From Asanoa siamensis (GTDB taxonomy: Bacteria; Actinomycetota; Actinomycetes; Mycobacteriales; Micromonosporaceae), in assembly GCF_016862555.1 (NCBI RefSeq), contig NZ_BONE01000006.1:62001-126000 (forward strand): a DNA stretch of 64,000 nt, written 5' to 3'. The position numbers and the translations under genes are program-made. Positions 32,347-42,100 of this stretch are shown here, one piece after another. The notes under the pieces were generated by a model, which did no database searches, was not told where the DNA came from, and saw only the letters and a program-made list of their open reading frames with translations. Within the stretch, counting starts at the first letter, position 1; each line of letters starts with the position of its first letter.

Positions 32347-33359
32347 GACTTCCTCCGGACGAGCAGGAACAGCAGGTACGGGCCACCGATCGCGGCCGTG
32401 ACCACGCCGGCCGGCAGCTGCGTCGGCGCGAACAGCAGCCGGCCGATCAGGTCGGCGAGCACCACCAGCAGGGCGCCCGCGAGGCCGGCGGCGACCAGCG
32501 GCGGGCGTTCGGCGCGGACCAGCCGGCGGGCCACCTGCGGCGCGACCAGCGCGACGAAGTCGACGGCGCCGACCTGCGCCGTGACCATCGCGGCGAGCAG
32601 CACACCGGCGGCGGCCAGGCCGACGCGGCGGGCGACCGGCCGGGTGCCGAGCCCGCGGGCGGTGTCGTCGTCGAGGGAGCTCGTCCGCAGCGACCAGCCG
32701 GCCCAGAGCAGCGCCGGCAGCAGCACCACCAGCGTGCCGGTCAGCCAGGCCGTCTCCGTCCAGCCGCGGCCGGCGAGCGTGCCGACGAGCCAGATGTGCG
32801 CGCGCTGGCCGTCGATCGGCTCCGCGGTGAGCATGACGATCTCGGTCAGCGCCCGCAGCGCGATGGCGACCGCGACACCGGCGAGCACGAACCGTTTCGC
32901 GGCCAGCCCGTGCCGCGCGCCGAGCAGCAGCACGAGCGCCGCGGCGGCGAGACCACCGGCCAGCGCCGAGGGCGCGATCACGGCCGCGGCCGCGCCGCTG
33001 GTCAGCGCGATCGTCGCGGCCAGGCCCGCGCCCTGGGTGATGCCGATGATGTCGGGGCTGGCCAGCGAGTTGCGGGCCACGCTCTGGATGAGCGCGCCGG
33101 CCACGCCGAACAGCACGCCGACCGCCACCGCCAGCACCGCGCGGGGCAGGCGGAGCCGTTGCACCACCACGTCGTACGGCGTCCCCGCGCCGGACAGCGA
33201 CCGCAGCACGTCGACCGGCGCGACATAGGGCCTGCCCAGCCAGAGCGCGAACACCAGCGCGACGACCACCAGCGCGGCCAGGACGAGCGACACGACCACG
33301 GCCCGGCGCCGCACGAGCAGCGAGACACGACCGACCCGCACCGACGAGACGGCGCTCAT
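32343..33359 (-). CDS. Iron-siderophore ABC transporter permease (FepG-like)
   Basis: 338 residues with about nine to ten membrane helices. The family core is PDIIGITQGAGLAATIAL near the middle and the coupling region follows VGAVDFVALVAPQVARRLV. It forms a heterodimeric channel with the preceding permease. Coupled to its neighbours by ATGA overlaps on both sides, so the four genes form one operon. Confidence 0.95.
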   Translation of the reverse strand: MSAVSSVRVGRVSLLVRRRAVVVSLVLAALVVVALVFALWLGRPYVAPVDVLRSLSGAGTPYDVVVQRLRLPRAVLAVAVGVLFGVAGALIQSVARNSLASPDIIGITQGAGLAATIALTSGAAAAVIAPSALAGGLAAAALVLLLGARHGLAAKRFVLAGVAVAIALRALTEIVMLTAEPIDGQRAHIWLVGTLAGRGWTETAWLTGTLVVLLPALLWAGWSLRTSSLDDDTARGLGTRPVARRVGLAAAGVLLAAMVTAQVGAVDFVALVAPQVARRLVRAERPPLVAAGLAGALLVVLADLIGRLLFAPTQLPAGVVTAAIGGPYLLFLLVRRKS

Positions 33360-34345
33360 GCCGACACCACCTTGGCCCGGGTGACCAGAGCGGCCAGCAG
33401 CGGTGCGCCGATCAGCGCCGTGACGATCCCGGCGGAGACCTCGCCGGGCAGCGCCACCACCCGGCCGATCACGTCGGCGGCGAGCAGCAGCGACGGACCG
33501 ATCAGCACCGAGACGGCGAGCACCCAGCGCTGGTCGCTGCCGACGAGATAGCGCGCGAGGTGCGGCACGGCGAGCCCGACGAACGCGATCGGGCCGGCGG
33601 CCGCGACGCCCGTGCCGGTCAGCAGCACCGCGGCCACGCCACCGCCGATGCGGGTGAGCCCGACCCGGGTGCCCAGGCCGCGGGCGACGTCGTCGCCGAG
33701 CGCGAGCGAGTCGAGGCCGCGGGCCACGACGGCGGCGAGCACCAGGCCGGTCAGCAGGAACGGCAGCACCTGCAGCGCCACCGCCGAGTCGCGCCCGGTC
33801 AGCCCGCCGACGACCCAGAACCGGAACTCCTCGAACGTACGCGCGTCGGCGCTGAGCAGGCCGGCGGTGATCGCGCCGAGGCTGGCGTCCAGCGCGGCGC
33901 CGACCAGCGCCAGCGTCACCGGCGACGCACCGTCCCGGGTCCGCGCCGCCACGCCGAAGACGAGCAGGCCCGCTCCGAGCGCCCCGAGGATGCCGAACCA
34001 GACGTACCCGGTCAGCGAGCCGATGCCGAACAGCGTGATCGCGACGACCACGCCCAGCGAGGCGCCCGCGCTGATGCCGAGGATCCGCGGCTCCGCGAGC
34101 GGGTTGCGGGTCAGCGCCTGCAGCAGCACGCCGGCCGCGGCGAGTGCGGCGCCGACGACGAGGCCGAGCAGCGTGCGCGGCACCCGCAGGTCCCAGACGA
34201 TGCTGGCCGCCTCGCCGCCGTCGGGGGAGAACAGCGCGTGCCAGACCCGGCCCACGCTCAGCGGGTTGCTGCCCACCGCGAGGCTGGCCAGCACCGCCAG
34301 CAGGAGCAACGCCGCCCCCGCCAGCACAACCAGTCGTCGACGCAC
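33356..34345 (-). CDS. Iron-siderophore ABC transporter permease (FepD-like)
   Basis: 329 residues, FecCD-type, with about nine helices. Core motifs are NPLAEPRILGISAGASLGVV and AAAGPIAFVGLAVPHLARYLVG. The start is GTG 34345, and an iron-box-like sequence lies only 8 bases further upstream. As first gene of the operon it is the one whose promoter that site would block when iron is plentiful. Confidence 0.95.
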   Translation of the reverse strand: MRRRLVVLAGAALLLLAVLASLAVGSNPLSVGRVWHALFSPDGGEAASIVWDLRVPRTLLGLVVGAALAAAGVLLQALTRNPLAEPRILGISAGASLGVVVAITLFGIGSLTGYVWFGILGALGAGLLVFGVAARTRDGASPVTLALVGAALDASLGAITAGLLSADARTFEEFRFWVVGGLTGRDSAVALQVLPFLLTGLVLAAVVARGLDSLALGDDVARGLGTRVGLTRIGGGVAAVLLTGTGVAAAGPIAFVGLAVPHLARYLVGSDQRWVLAVSVLIGPSLLLAADVIGRVVALPGEVSAGIVTALIGAPLLAALVTRAKVVSA

Positions 34346-34353
34346 CCGAGTCC

Positions 34354-34372
34354 TTAGCTAAGCCTGCCCTAA
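34354..34372. promoter_or_regulatory. IdeR/DmdR-type iron box
   Basis: Read on the minus strand the sequence is TTAGGGCAGGCTTAGCTAA, matching the actinobacterial iron-box consensus TTAGGTTAGGCTAACCTAA at 15 of 19 positions. It lies directly upstream of the first siderophore-permease gene (start 34345). An Fe(II)-loaded IdeR/DmdR repressor would shut the operon off in iron excess. Confidence 0.85.
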
Positions 34373-34422
34373 CGCGAAGGGCAGATTAATGGCCGGACCC
34401 GCGTCGTGTCTCGACTGGTGAT

Positions 34423-36657
34423 CTAGCGCACGTCGAACACCCCGTCGAACGAGGGCCACGCCGACGCCCGGCAATAGACCGGGATCAGGTCGATCGGCAC
34501 GTCCCGCCGCCGCTCCTGCCCGCCCGCGACGCGCGCGCCGGTCCACACGTCGACCCAGTCGCCCGCCGGCAGATAGCTCACCCAGTCCACGGCACCCGGC
34601 GCCGTGACGGGGTCGACGAGCAGGTCGGCGCCGAGCATCCACTGCCGCGGCCGGCGCCACACGTGCGGATCGGCGGGGTGGTCGAAGAAGAGCGGTCGCA
34701 TCAGCGGCCGGTCGGTGGCGATGGTGGTGGCGGCCTCCCGCGCCAGATAGCCGACCAGGCGCTCGCGCAGGTGGGCGAACCTCCGGAAGACCGGCACGAC
34801 CCGCTCGTCGCCGGAGGTCTCCGCGACGTGCCAGGGCGTACGGTCGCGCAGCGGGCGCTGATGGTGGTTGAACTCCGAGTGGTACTGCATGATCGGCATG
34901 AAGGTGGCCGCGGCGGCGGCGCGCAGGTACAGCTCCGGGTCGGGCACCGGCCCCGAGAACCCGGCGAGGTCCCAGCCCCAGTAGACGATGCCGCAGGCGG
35001 CCGCGGTCAGCCCGGCGGTCACCGAGTTCCGGAACGCCTCCCACGTCGAGTCCTCGTCGCCCGCCCAGAACACGCCGTGCGCCTGCGACCCCGTGAAGCC
35101 GCTGCGGGAGAACGTGACCGGCGCCTTGCCGTGCGCGCGGAGCAGGTCACCGAAGGCCCGGGCGTAGTGCACCGGGTAGCGGTTGTTGCCCTCGTCGCCG
35201 CGGCTGCCGTCGCCGTACACCAGGTCGTGCCCCCAGGCGTGCTCGCCGCCGTCGGTCTTGAACCCGTCGACGTCCCAGTCGCGCACCAGGTAGTCGCGCT
35301 TCGCCGTCCACCACGCGCGGGTCTCCGGCGTCGACAGGTCGGGCATCAGCGACTTCGGGAACCACCAACCGCGATTGAGGTACGGCGAACCGTCCGCCTC
35401 CCGCACCGCGTGCCCGCCGGCGACCAGCGCCGCGCCCTCGGCGAGCACCTGCGCGTGCAACCCCGGCTCGGACGCCGCGGTCTTCAGCAGCGGGATCTGC
35501 CACAGCAGCACCTTGATGCCGCGCGCGTGCAGCTCCGCGACCAGCCCGGCGGGGTCGGGCCACGCCCCGTCGGCGGGATAGCTGAAGTCGGCGTCCCGGA
35601 ACGGCGAGCCGTCGGTGCGCGGCGCGTAGACCGCGTCCCGGGGGATCATGATGCCCTCTTCGTCGCTCCACGCCTCGATCACCACCGCGCCGACCGGGAT
35701 GTCCAGCTCGCGGTGCCTGTCCATCCGGTCCAGCACGATCCGCTGCGTGTTCCACTCGTTGCCCGACGCCCAGAGCCGGAACACCCAGGCCGGCAGCTCC
35801 TCGGCGCGACCGGCTTCGTCCAGGAACGCGCCGAGCACCTCGGTCGGGCTGCCGGCGTACACACCGAGGTCGACCTTCTCGGCCGTGCCGCCCCCGAGCG
35901 CGACCTCGACGACCAACCGGTCGGCGCCGACGTCGTACCAGGTGCGCCGGCTGGTCCGCACGTGGAAGCCCCAGCCGGCGCCGTCGGGCCCGATCACATG
36001 GGCGAAGGGCATCGGCAGGTACGTGCGACCGTGCGCGCCCTGCGCCTTGTACTGCTCGAAGACCACCGCGTCGAGCCGCCGCCCGGCCTGGTCGAGGTGG
36101 TCGAACCGCTCGCCGAACCCGACGACGTGGTCGCCGGGCCGCAGGGCCAGCGCGAACCGCGCCCGGTGCACGCCGGCTCCGGTCACCAGCCACTCGACCG
36201 ACCCGTCGACGACCCGCTCGCCGCCGCCGACGAGCGTCGCGTCGAGCCCGACGGGCGGCGTCGTGGTCCACCGCGCCGGCGCGACGTGGAACCAGGCCGT
36301 GGTCTCCACCCGCCCGTCGGCGGTGGTCGCGGTGAACCGGTAGTCGTAGCCGGCCACGTCGGTCAGGGGTGGCGACTCGACCGCCCAGCCGCCCTCGCCA
36401 CCCAGCGACGCCGCCTGCGCGCCCGCGAGATGGCCTTCGCCCCCGGCGAGCGCGGCGGCGTCGGCGGCATCGGCGACCCGTGGCGTGAGCGGCAGTTCGG
36501 CCCCGGCCCACTCGCAGCGCACGGAGGTCACCGACGGATCGGCCCACACGCCGAGCAGCACGCGCTCGCCGACCGACGGCAGCACCGGCACCCGTTGGTC
36601 GAGCGAGGTGGCGTACGGGTGCTCGATCCCGTGTGGACGGTGCGTCACCAGGTTCAT
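34423..36657 (-). CDS. Glycoside hydrolase family 31 alpha-glycosidase
   Basis: 744 residues, no signal peptide, so cytoplasmic. An N-terminal beta-sandwich (to about residue 270) precedes the catalytic barrel. The nucleophile is Asp469 in DGFKTDGGE and the acid/base Asp534 in WAGDEDSTW, 65 residues later as expected for GH31. Upstream motifs VVIEAWSDEEG and ARGIKVLLWQIP are typical. It probably removes alpha-linked glucose or xylose from imported oligosaccharides. It is last in the ROK-controlled operon and its start overlaps the GH15 stop by 4 bases, so the two enzymes are made together. Confidence 0.93.
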   Translation of the reverse strand: MNLVTHRPHGIEHPYATSLDQRVPVLPSVGERVLLGVWADPSVTSVRCEWAGAELPLTPRVADAADAAALAGGEGHLAGAQAASLGGEGGWAVESPPLTDVAGYDYRFTATTADGRVETTAWFHVAPARWTTTPPVGLDATLVGGGERVVDGSVEWLVTGAGVHRARFALALRPGDHVVGFGERFDHLDQAGRRLDAVVFEQYKAQGAHGRTYLPMPFAHVIGPDGAGWGFHVRTSRRTWYDVGADRLVVEVALGGGTAEKVDLGVYAGSPTEVLGAFLDEAGRAEELPAWVFRLWASGNEWNTQRIVLDRMDRHRELDIPVGAVVIEAWSDEEGIMIPRDAVYAPRTDGSPFRDADFSYPADGAWPDPAGLVAELHARGIKVLLWQIPLLKTAASEPGLHAQVLAEGAALVAGGHAVREADGSPYLNRGWWFPKSLMPDLSTPETRAWWTAKRDYLVRDWDVDGFKTDGGEHAWGHDLVYGDGSRGDEGNNRYPVHYARAFGDLLRAHGKAPVTFSRSGFTGSQAHGVFWAGDEDSTWEAFRNSVTAGLTAAACGIVYWGWDLAGFSGPVPDPELYLRAAAAATFMPIMQYHSEFNHHQRPLRDRTPWHVAETSGDERVVPVFRRFAHLRERLVGYLAREAATTIATDRPLMRPLFFDHPADPHVWRRPRQWMLGADLLVDPVTAPGAVDWVSYLPAGDWVDVWTGARVAGGQERRRDVPIDLIPVYCRASAWPSFDGVFDVR

Positions 36658-37733
36658 GCCAGGACTCCCAGCTCGTCGGCGAGGATCAGGTACATGCCGT
36701 GCGACCAGAGCAGCGGCGTGGCCACCGGCCCCCAGCGGTCGAGCCATTCCTGCCGGCTCGCGGGGTGCAGCAGGTGGTCCGGCACCTGCTCGGGCAGCTC
36801 CCCGTCCGCGGTCGCGTGGTCGGCGATCCAGGCGAGATGCCGCCGCGCGCCCGCGGTGTCGCCGGCCCGGGCGAGGTTCCAGCCGAGCAGCGCCGACAGC
36901 AGCAGCCACTGCCCGCCGCCGTAGAACACGTCGGCACGGAACCGGTGCACACCGCCGTCGACGTCGAGATCGGCCGCGACCGTGGCCAGCGTGGCCGCGG
37001 CGACCGGATCGGCGACGTCGACGAGCCCGAACGGCACCACGCACGCGGGCAGCGAGCCGTCGACAGCGGTCGAGCCGAGCCATTTGACCAGGTGCCCGTC
37101 GCGTACGCCCTCGGTCAGCGCGAGGTGACGGGCGGCGTCGGCGGCGCCCGCCGCGTCGGTCGCGCGCCGGCCGCCGAGGTAAGGAAGGACCGCCCGCAGT
37201 CCGCCGTGGATCGCGCCGAGCGTGGACACGTGCCGCTGCTCGACGTGCTCCTCCCACCAGTCGTAGCAGGGCAGGTCCCAGAAAGCGGTGAGGTAGTCGA
37301 CGGCGACCTCGATCCCCGCCCGCCAGCGCGACAGGTCCAGCCCGTGCCGCTCCGCGTGGGTCACCACCGCCCACAGCCAGATGCCGTACCCGTCGGTCTG
37401 GAAGTCCCACCACGGGTCCGAGCCGTTGTCGCCGGCGAAGGTGAAGCGGGTGGGCAGCATGCGTTCGACCGGCACCGCGCCGCCGGCCGACCGCAGCTCG
37501 TCGACCTGCCCACGCCGGGCGACCAGCACCCGGTCGACCCAGTCGTGGAACCGGTCCGCCGAGGCGGTGTCGCCGTACCGCGACACCCCTTCGGCGGTGA
37601 AACCACCGTCGCGCAGCCACGCGTAGCCGCGGTACGCCGAGAAGGTCGGCGAGGCCGGATAGGCGCCTCCCGCGTCCTGGTGCGACGTGATGACGGCGTG
37701 GCTACGGGCGGCCAGCGCGACGGTGGTCGGCAA
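36654..37733 (-). CDS. GH15-like glucoamylase-family hydrolase
   Basis: 359 residues forming an (alpha/alpha)6 barrel. Early YRGYAWLRDGGF supplies the substrate-binding Arg-Asp pair; PWWDFQTDGYGIWLWAV and the late DGELPEQV carry residues in the positions of the catalytic glutamates of GH15. No signal peptide is visible, so the enzyme is cytosolic. Short intracellular GH15 enzymes of actinomycetes include isomaltose glucohydrolases, which suggests isomalto-oligosaccharides as substrate, but this is an analogy. It sits between the binding protein and the GH31 gene. Confidence 0.85.
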   Translation of the reverse strand: MPTTVALAARSHAVITSHQDAGGAYPASPTFSAYRGYAWLRDGGFTAEGVSRYGDTASADRFHDWVDRVLVARRGQVDELRSAGGAVPVERMLPTRFTFAGDNGSDPWWDFQTDGYGIWLWAVVTHAERHGLDLSRWRAGIEVAVDYLTAFWDLPCYDWWEEHVEQRHVSTLGAIHGGLRAVLPYLGGRRATDAAGAADAARHLALTEGVRDGHLVKWLGSTAVDGSLPACVVPFGLVDVADPVAAATLATVAADLDVDGGVHRFRADVFYGGGQWLLLSALLGWNLARAGDTAGARRHLAWIADHATADGELPEQVPDHLLHPASRQEWLDRWGPVATPLLWSHGMYLILADELGVLA

Positions 37734-37742
37734 CGGAACCTC

Positions 37743-38999
37743 CTAGGAGAGCAGGGCGTCGACGGCCTTGGCCGCGTCGGCGAGGGCGGTGGCGACGTCC
37801 TTGCGGCCGGCCGCGGCGGCGGACAGCTCCTTGGTCACGGCGTCCTGCATCTCCTGCTGCCGCTCGACGACCGGCGGCAGCACGGTGGCGTCCAGCGAGT
37901 CGAAGACGGCCTGCCGGTTGGCCGGCTTGCCGGCGGTCAGGTAGCCGGCGACCTTGCCGGTGTCGGCGACGGGCGGCAGCTCCCAGCTCGTGTCGAGCCG
38001 CGCCTTCACCATCGCGTCCGACGAGGTGAGGAACGTGACCCACTTCTGCGCGGCCTCCTTGTGCTTGCTCGCCGCCGAGACCACCGCGCCGTTGGTGAAC
38101 ATCGCCGACGCCTTGGTGGTGTCACCGGGCTCGACGACGATGTCCCAGTCGAACGTCGCGTCGGCCAGGCTCGAGAACATCCAGATCCCGCTGTGCCACA
38201 TGGCCAGCTTGCCGTCCTTGAACAGCTTGGAGTCGAAGTCGGGCGTGCCGGCGCCCTGTGCCTCGGTCGGCATCGTCGTGCCGGCCTTGGACACCAGGAA
38301 CTCGGCGGCCTTGCGGCCGGCGTCGGAGTCGAACGTCGCCGACTTCTTGTCAGGCGCCAGGAACGTGCCGCCGGCCTGGGCGAGGGTCTTGTAGAACTCG
38401 AAGAACGAGATCGGCTGGTAGTCGCCCCAGACGCCCTTGCCCTTGTCGGTCAGCTTCGCCGCGGCGGCCTGCTCGTCGGCCCACGTCCAGCTCGCCGTCG
38501 GTGGGTCCACCTCGGCCGCGGCGAACAGGTCCTTGTTGTAGAAGAGCACGACGTTGCTGAAGGAGGCGGGCAGCCCGTACTGCCTGCCGTCGGCCTTGAA
38601 CGCGTCGAGCAGCGACGGCTTGTAGGGCGCCGCGTCGACGCCGGTCAGCTCGGCCAGCGAGCCGTTGGCCGTGTAGGTCACGAAGTTCTCGTAGTTGAGC
38701 TCGAACGCGTCGCCCGCCGTGCCACCGGCGACCGCCGTCTGGAGCTTGGTGAAGTAGTCGGCGTACGGGATGGTCTCGATCTGGACCGTGACGTCGGGGT
38801 TGGCGGACTCGAACGCCGCCTTGATCGCGTCGAGGTCCTTCTCGTGGCCGTCGTTCGCGGAGAAGTTCATGTAGCGGACGGTGGTCTTGCCGCCCGCGGC
38901 TTCCTCCGTGCGGGTGGCCGACCCCTGCGAGCAGGCGGCCAGCGCCAGCACCAGTCCGGCGACCAGGGGTGCGGCGCCGCGTCTGACGAGACTCCTCAT
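37743..38999 (-). CDS. Oligosaccharide ABC transporter binding lipoprotein
   Basis: 418-residue family-1 solute-binding protein. The signal peptide ends in the lipobox LAAC (about residues 20-23). The mature N-terminus TTVRYMNFSANDGHEKDLDA and the FSNVVLFYNKDLFAAA hinge region are typical. It delivers sugar to the two permeases encoded upstream on the same strand. Context with GH15 and GH31 enzymes indicates an alpha-glucoside ligand. Confidence 0.93.
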   Translation of the reverse strand: MRSLVRRGAAPLVAGLVLALAACSQGSATRTEEAAGGKTTVRYMNFSANDGHEKDLDAIKAAFESANPDVTVQIETIPYADYFTKLQTAVAGGTAGDAFELNYENFVTYTANGSLAELTGVDAAPYKPSLLDAFKADGRQYGLPASFSNVVLFYNKDLFAAAEVDPPTASWTWADEQAAAAKLTDKGKGVWGDYQPISFFEFYKTLAQAGGTFLAPDKKSATFDSDAGRKAAEFLVSKAGTTMPTEAQGAGTPDFDSKLFKDGKLAMWHSGIWMFSSLADATFDWDIVVEPGDTTKASAMFTNGAVVSAASKHKEAAQKWVTFLTSSDAMVKARLDTSWELPPVADTGKVAGYLTAGKPANRQAVFDSLDATVLPPVVERQQEMQDAVTKELSAAAAGRKDVATALADAAKAVDALLS

Positions 39000-39025
39000 G
39001 TCGTTCCTTTCGAGGGGATGGACTG

Positions 39026-39832
39026 CTACTTGATGCCGGTGTGCGCGATCCCGGCGATGATGTGGCGCTGCGCGAGCAGGTAGACGACGGCGATCGGCAG
39101 CACGGAGAAGACGGAGCCGGCCATCACCACGGCCCAGTCGGTGGTGAACTGGCCCTGCAGGGTGGACAGGCCCAGCGGCAGCGTCATCAGCTCCGGCGAC
39201 CGGATCACGACCAGCGGCCAGAGGAACGAGTTCCAGCTGCCCATGAACGCGAAGACCGCGACGGTGGCCAGGGTGGGCCGGATCAGCGGGAGCACGATCG
39301 TGGTGAAGACCCGCAGGTGCCCCGCCCCGTCGATGGTGGCCGCCTCGTCGAGCTCACGGGGCACCGACTCGACCGCCTGGCGGAGCAGGAACACGCCGAA
39401 GGCGGAGGCGATCGACGGTGCCAGCAGCGACAGGTAGGTGTCCTGCAGGTTGAGCGTTTTCATCTCGATGAACAGGGGCACGACCAGCACCTGCATCGGG
39501 ACCATCAGCGTCGCCAGGTAGAGCCCGAAGACCAGGCCCTTGCCGCGGAAGGCGAGGCGGGCGAAGCCGTACGCGGCCATCGAGCCGGTGACGAGCTGGA
39601 ACAGCGTCGAGGCCGCCGCGATCCAGAACGAGTTGAACGCGATCCGCCACATCGGCAGGGCGTCGAGCAGCTCCCGGTACGCGGCCAGGGTCGGATCCTC
39701 GACGATCAGCGTCGGGCCGCCCGCCAGGCTGCCGTCCGGGGTGATCGAGGTGACCACGGTCCACAGGAACGGCGCGAGCATGACGGCCGCGCCGGCGGCG
39801 ACGCCGACGACCCGCACGATTGTGCTACGCAT
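39026..39832 (-). CDS. Oligosaccharide ABC transporter permease (MalG-type)
   Basis: 268 residues, six helices. The EAA loop is LDEAATIDGAGHLRVFTTIVLP. Its start overlaps the end of the other permease gene by 8 bases. No ATPase is in the operon, so a shared MsiK-like protein is presumably used. Confidence 0.93.
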   Translation of the reverse strand: MRSTIVRVVGVAAGAAVMLAPFLWTVVTSITPDGSLAGGPTLIVEDPTLAAYRELLDALPMWRIAFNSFWIAAASTLFQLVTGSMAAYGFARLAFRGKGLVFGLYLATLMVPMQVLVVPLFIEMKTLNLQDTYLSLLAPSIASAFGVFLLRQAVESVPRELDEAATIDGAGHLRVFTTIVLPLIRPTLATVAVFAFMGSWNSFLWPLVVIRSPELMTLPLGLSTLQGQFTTDWAVVMAGSVFSVLPIAVVYLLAQRHIIAGIAHTGIK

Positions 39833-40703
39833 GGTGCACCCACCGGCGCTGGCCGCGCACCTGCAGCGCGGTGATGACGAGGATGACGGCGAACAGGATC
39901 CAGGACAGCGCGCTCGCCTCGCCGGCCCGGCCGTACCGGAAGGTGAGGTCGTAGATCTGGCCGACGACGACCTGGCTGGCGCCCGACGGACCGCCGCCGG
40001 TCATCACGTACACCTGGTCGAAGACCTGGAAGCCGTTGATCAGTGAGATCACCACGACGAAGAACGTCGACGGCGACAGCAGCGGCAGCGTCACCCGCCA
40101 GAACCGCTGCCACGCGTCGGCGCCGTCCGTGCGGGCGGCCTCGACGACGTCCTGCGGGATCGCCTGCAGCCCGGCCAGCATGATCACCATGACGAAGCCG
40201 AGGTCCTTCCAGGCCGAGGCGAGGATGACCGCCGGCAGCGCCCAGGCCGGGTCGGTCCACCAGCCCGGTTGCGGTGCCCCGAGCGCGCCGAGCAGCGAGT
40301 TGACCAGGCCGCTGGTCGGGTTGAGCAGCCACTTCCAGACCAGGGCGACGACCACCCAGCTCGTCACGACCGGCAGGAAGTACGCGGCGCGGAAGAAGGC
40401 ACGGCCCGGCATCCGCTGGTTGAGCAGCAGCGCGAGCCCGAGCCCGCCGGCGAACACGAGCGGGAGATAGCCCGCGCAGTAGGCCAGCGTGTGCAGGAAG
40501 ACGTCGCGGGTGCCGGGGTCGCTCAGCAGGTGCGTGTAGTTGTCGAGGCCTACCCACTCCATCGGCGAGATGAGGTTCCAGCGGTGCAGGCTCACCCACA
40601 GGGACGAGACCATCGGCACGGCGGTGAAGAGCAGCAGGGGTACGGCGCTCGGCGCGAGGAAGAACAGCGCCCAGCCCGCGGTATGCCGCTTCCGCTTCCT
40701 CAT
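39825..40703 (-). CDS. Oligosaccharide ABC transporter permease (MalF-type)
   Basis: 292 residues from ATG 40703. The N-terminus [19 protein letters not shown] leads into six helices; the EAA loop is [21 protein letters not shown]. The start overlaps the ROK stop (ATGA), so the regulator and transporter share one transcript. It forms the channel with the permease at 39026-39832. Confidence 0.94.
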   Translation of the reverse strand: MRKRKRHTAGWALFFLAPSAVPLLLFTAVPMVSSLWVSLHRWNLISPMEWVGLDNYTHLLSDPGTRDVFLHTLAYCAGYLPLVFAGGLGLALLLNQRMPGRAFFRAAYFLPVVTSWVVVALVWKWLLNPTSGLVNSLLGALGAPQPGWWTDPAWALPAVILASAWKDLGFVMVIMLAGLQAIPQDVVEAARTDGADAWQRFWRVTLPLLSPSTFFVVVISLINGFQVFDQVYVMTGGGPSGASQVVVGQIYDLTFRYGRAGEASALSWILFAVILVITALQVRGQRRWVHHA

Positions 40704-41908
40704 CGGGCGGCCTCCGGCGTCTGCAACCGGGCCCGGACGAGCTCGCCCTGCGCGCCGGCGGCCACGGCGTCGAACGGGGACGCCAGCACCAGGCTCGCCG
40801 CGCCGACCGCCCACTGGTCCTCGGACCACGACTCGGCGAGCACCCGGATCCCACGCCGGGCGGGCATGAGCTGTCTTCGGAACGACTCCTCGAACCCGGT
40901 CTCCCAGAGCGCCCAGTCCCGGATGCCCTCGCCCATCAGCACGATCAGGTCGGGGTCGACGGTGTGCACGACGCCGGCGAGGGTGCGCCCGAACAGCCGG
41001 CCCGCGTCGCGGTAGATCGCGGCGGCGGCGGGCTTGCCGGCCCGGGCGGCGCGGGCCAGGGTGGCGATGGTGCCGCGCGGCCCGATCGCGCCCGCCTCGA
41101 CGGCGGCGGCCAGGAGGCCGGCCTCGCCGACGTAGGCCTCCAGGCACCCGGTGTTGCCGCACCCGCACGACGGCCCGTCGTCGGTGACCGGGATGTGCCC
41201 GATCTCGCCGGCCCCGCCGTGCGCGCCGCGGCTCACCGAGCCCTGGAAGACGGTGCCGCAGCCGATGCCGAGCCCGATCGTGACCACCATGAACGACGCG
41301 TACTCGCGCCCGTGGCCGTAGACGATCTGCGCCGCGGCCAGGGTGTTGACGTCGTTGTCGACGAGCACCGGCACACCGAGCGCGTCGCGCAGCCGGCGGC
41401 CGACCGGCGACCGGCTCCAGCCCAGGGTCGGCGCGTCGACGAGGCCGCTCGTCTGGGAGTCGACCGCGCCCGGCAGGCCGACGCCGACGCCGAGCAGCTG
41501 ACCGTCGTGGGCGGCGACAGCGTCGCGGAGGATGCCGGCAAGCGCCTCGAGCGCCGCCGGCCGCGACGGGTCGAAGGGGACGGACCGCGACGTGCGGACG
41601 GTGCCGTCGAGGTCGACGGAGACGATCGCGACGTGGTCGGCGGTCACCTTGGCGCCGATGGCGCCGCCCGCGGCGCGGACCAGCCCGAGCAGCGTGGCCG
41701 GCCGGCCGCCGTTGCTGGGCACCGACCGCAGCTCGGTGATCAGCTCGCGCTGCAGGAGCTCCTTCGTGGTCTGGGTGACGGTCGCGGGGCTGATGCCGAG
41801 CACGCGGGCGATGTCGGCGCGGGACGAGGCACCGCGGGTGCCGAGCAGGCCGAGCACGGCGGCGCGGACGAGATCGCCGCGCGGTGATACCTGCCCGCTC
41901 CGTGCCAT
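40700..41908 (-). CDS. ROK family repressor of the oligosaccharide operon
   Basis: 402 residues. A winged HTH ([22 protein letters not shown]) is followed by a sugar-kinase-like ROK domain with the zinc-binding [10 protein letters not shown] motif and the GGAGEIGH signature. Lacking nothing of the repressor pattern, it should release DNA on binding a sugar. It is the first gene of the operon it probably controls. A perfect palindrome (41929-41938) lies 20 bases upstream. Confidence 0.94.
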   Translation of the reverse strand: MARSGQVSPRGDLVRAAVLGLLGTRGASSRADIARVLGISPATVTQTTKELLQRELITELRSVPSNGGRPATLLGLVRAAGGAIGAKVTADHVAIVSVDLDGTVRTSRSVPFDPSRPAALEALAGILRDAVAAHDGQLLGVGVGLPGAVDSQTSGLVDAPTLGWSRSPVGRRLRDALGVPVLVDNDVNTLAAAQIVYGHGREYASFMVVTIGLGIGCGTVFQGSVSRGAHGGAGEIGHIPVTDDGPSCGCGNTGCLEAYVGEAGLLAAAVEAGAIGPRGTIATLARAARAGKPAAAAIYRDAGRLFGRTLAGVVHTVDPDLIVLMGEGIRDWALWETGFEESFRRQLMPARRGIRVLAESWSEDQWAVGAASLVLASPFDAVAAGAQGELVRARLQTPEAAR

Positions 41909-41928
41909 CGACCCGCCTTTGTTCGAGG

Positions 41929-41938
41929 CTAAATTTAG
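41929..41938. promoter_or_regulatory. Palindrome upstream of the ROK gene
   Basis: CTAAATTTAG is a perfect 10-bp palindrome and an AT-rich island in a GC-rich gap (41909-42100). ROK repressors bind AT-rich palindromes of this kind. It could autoregulate the operon; the P450 gene starts 163 bases away on the other side. Confidence 0.6.
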
Positions 41939-42100
41939 TGAGCAATCTAGGGGCGGCCCGGCGCGTCGTCAAGAGGGCGTTGCTTCCACCGAAACGGCAT
42001 AAAGATATGAAACTGCCGAAAACCTCGTGAAGCGGAGCTAATGTCCGGTTTGACGCGGTTCGCCGCACGGGCGGCGCCGCCGTGAGCTGGAGGAGGCACG

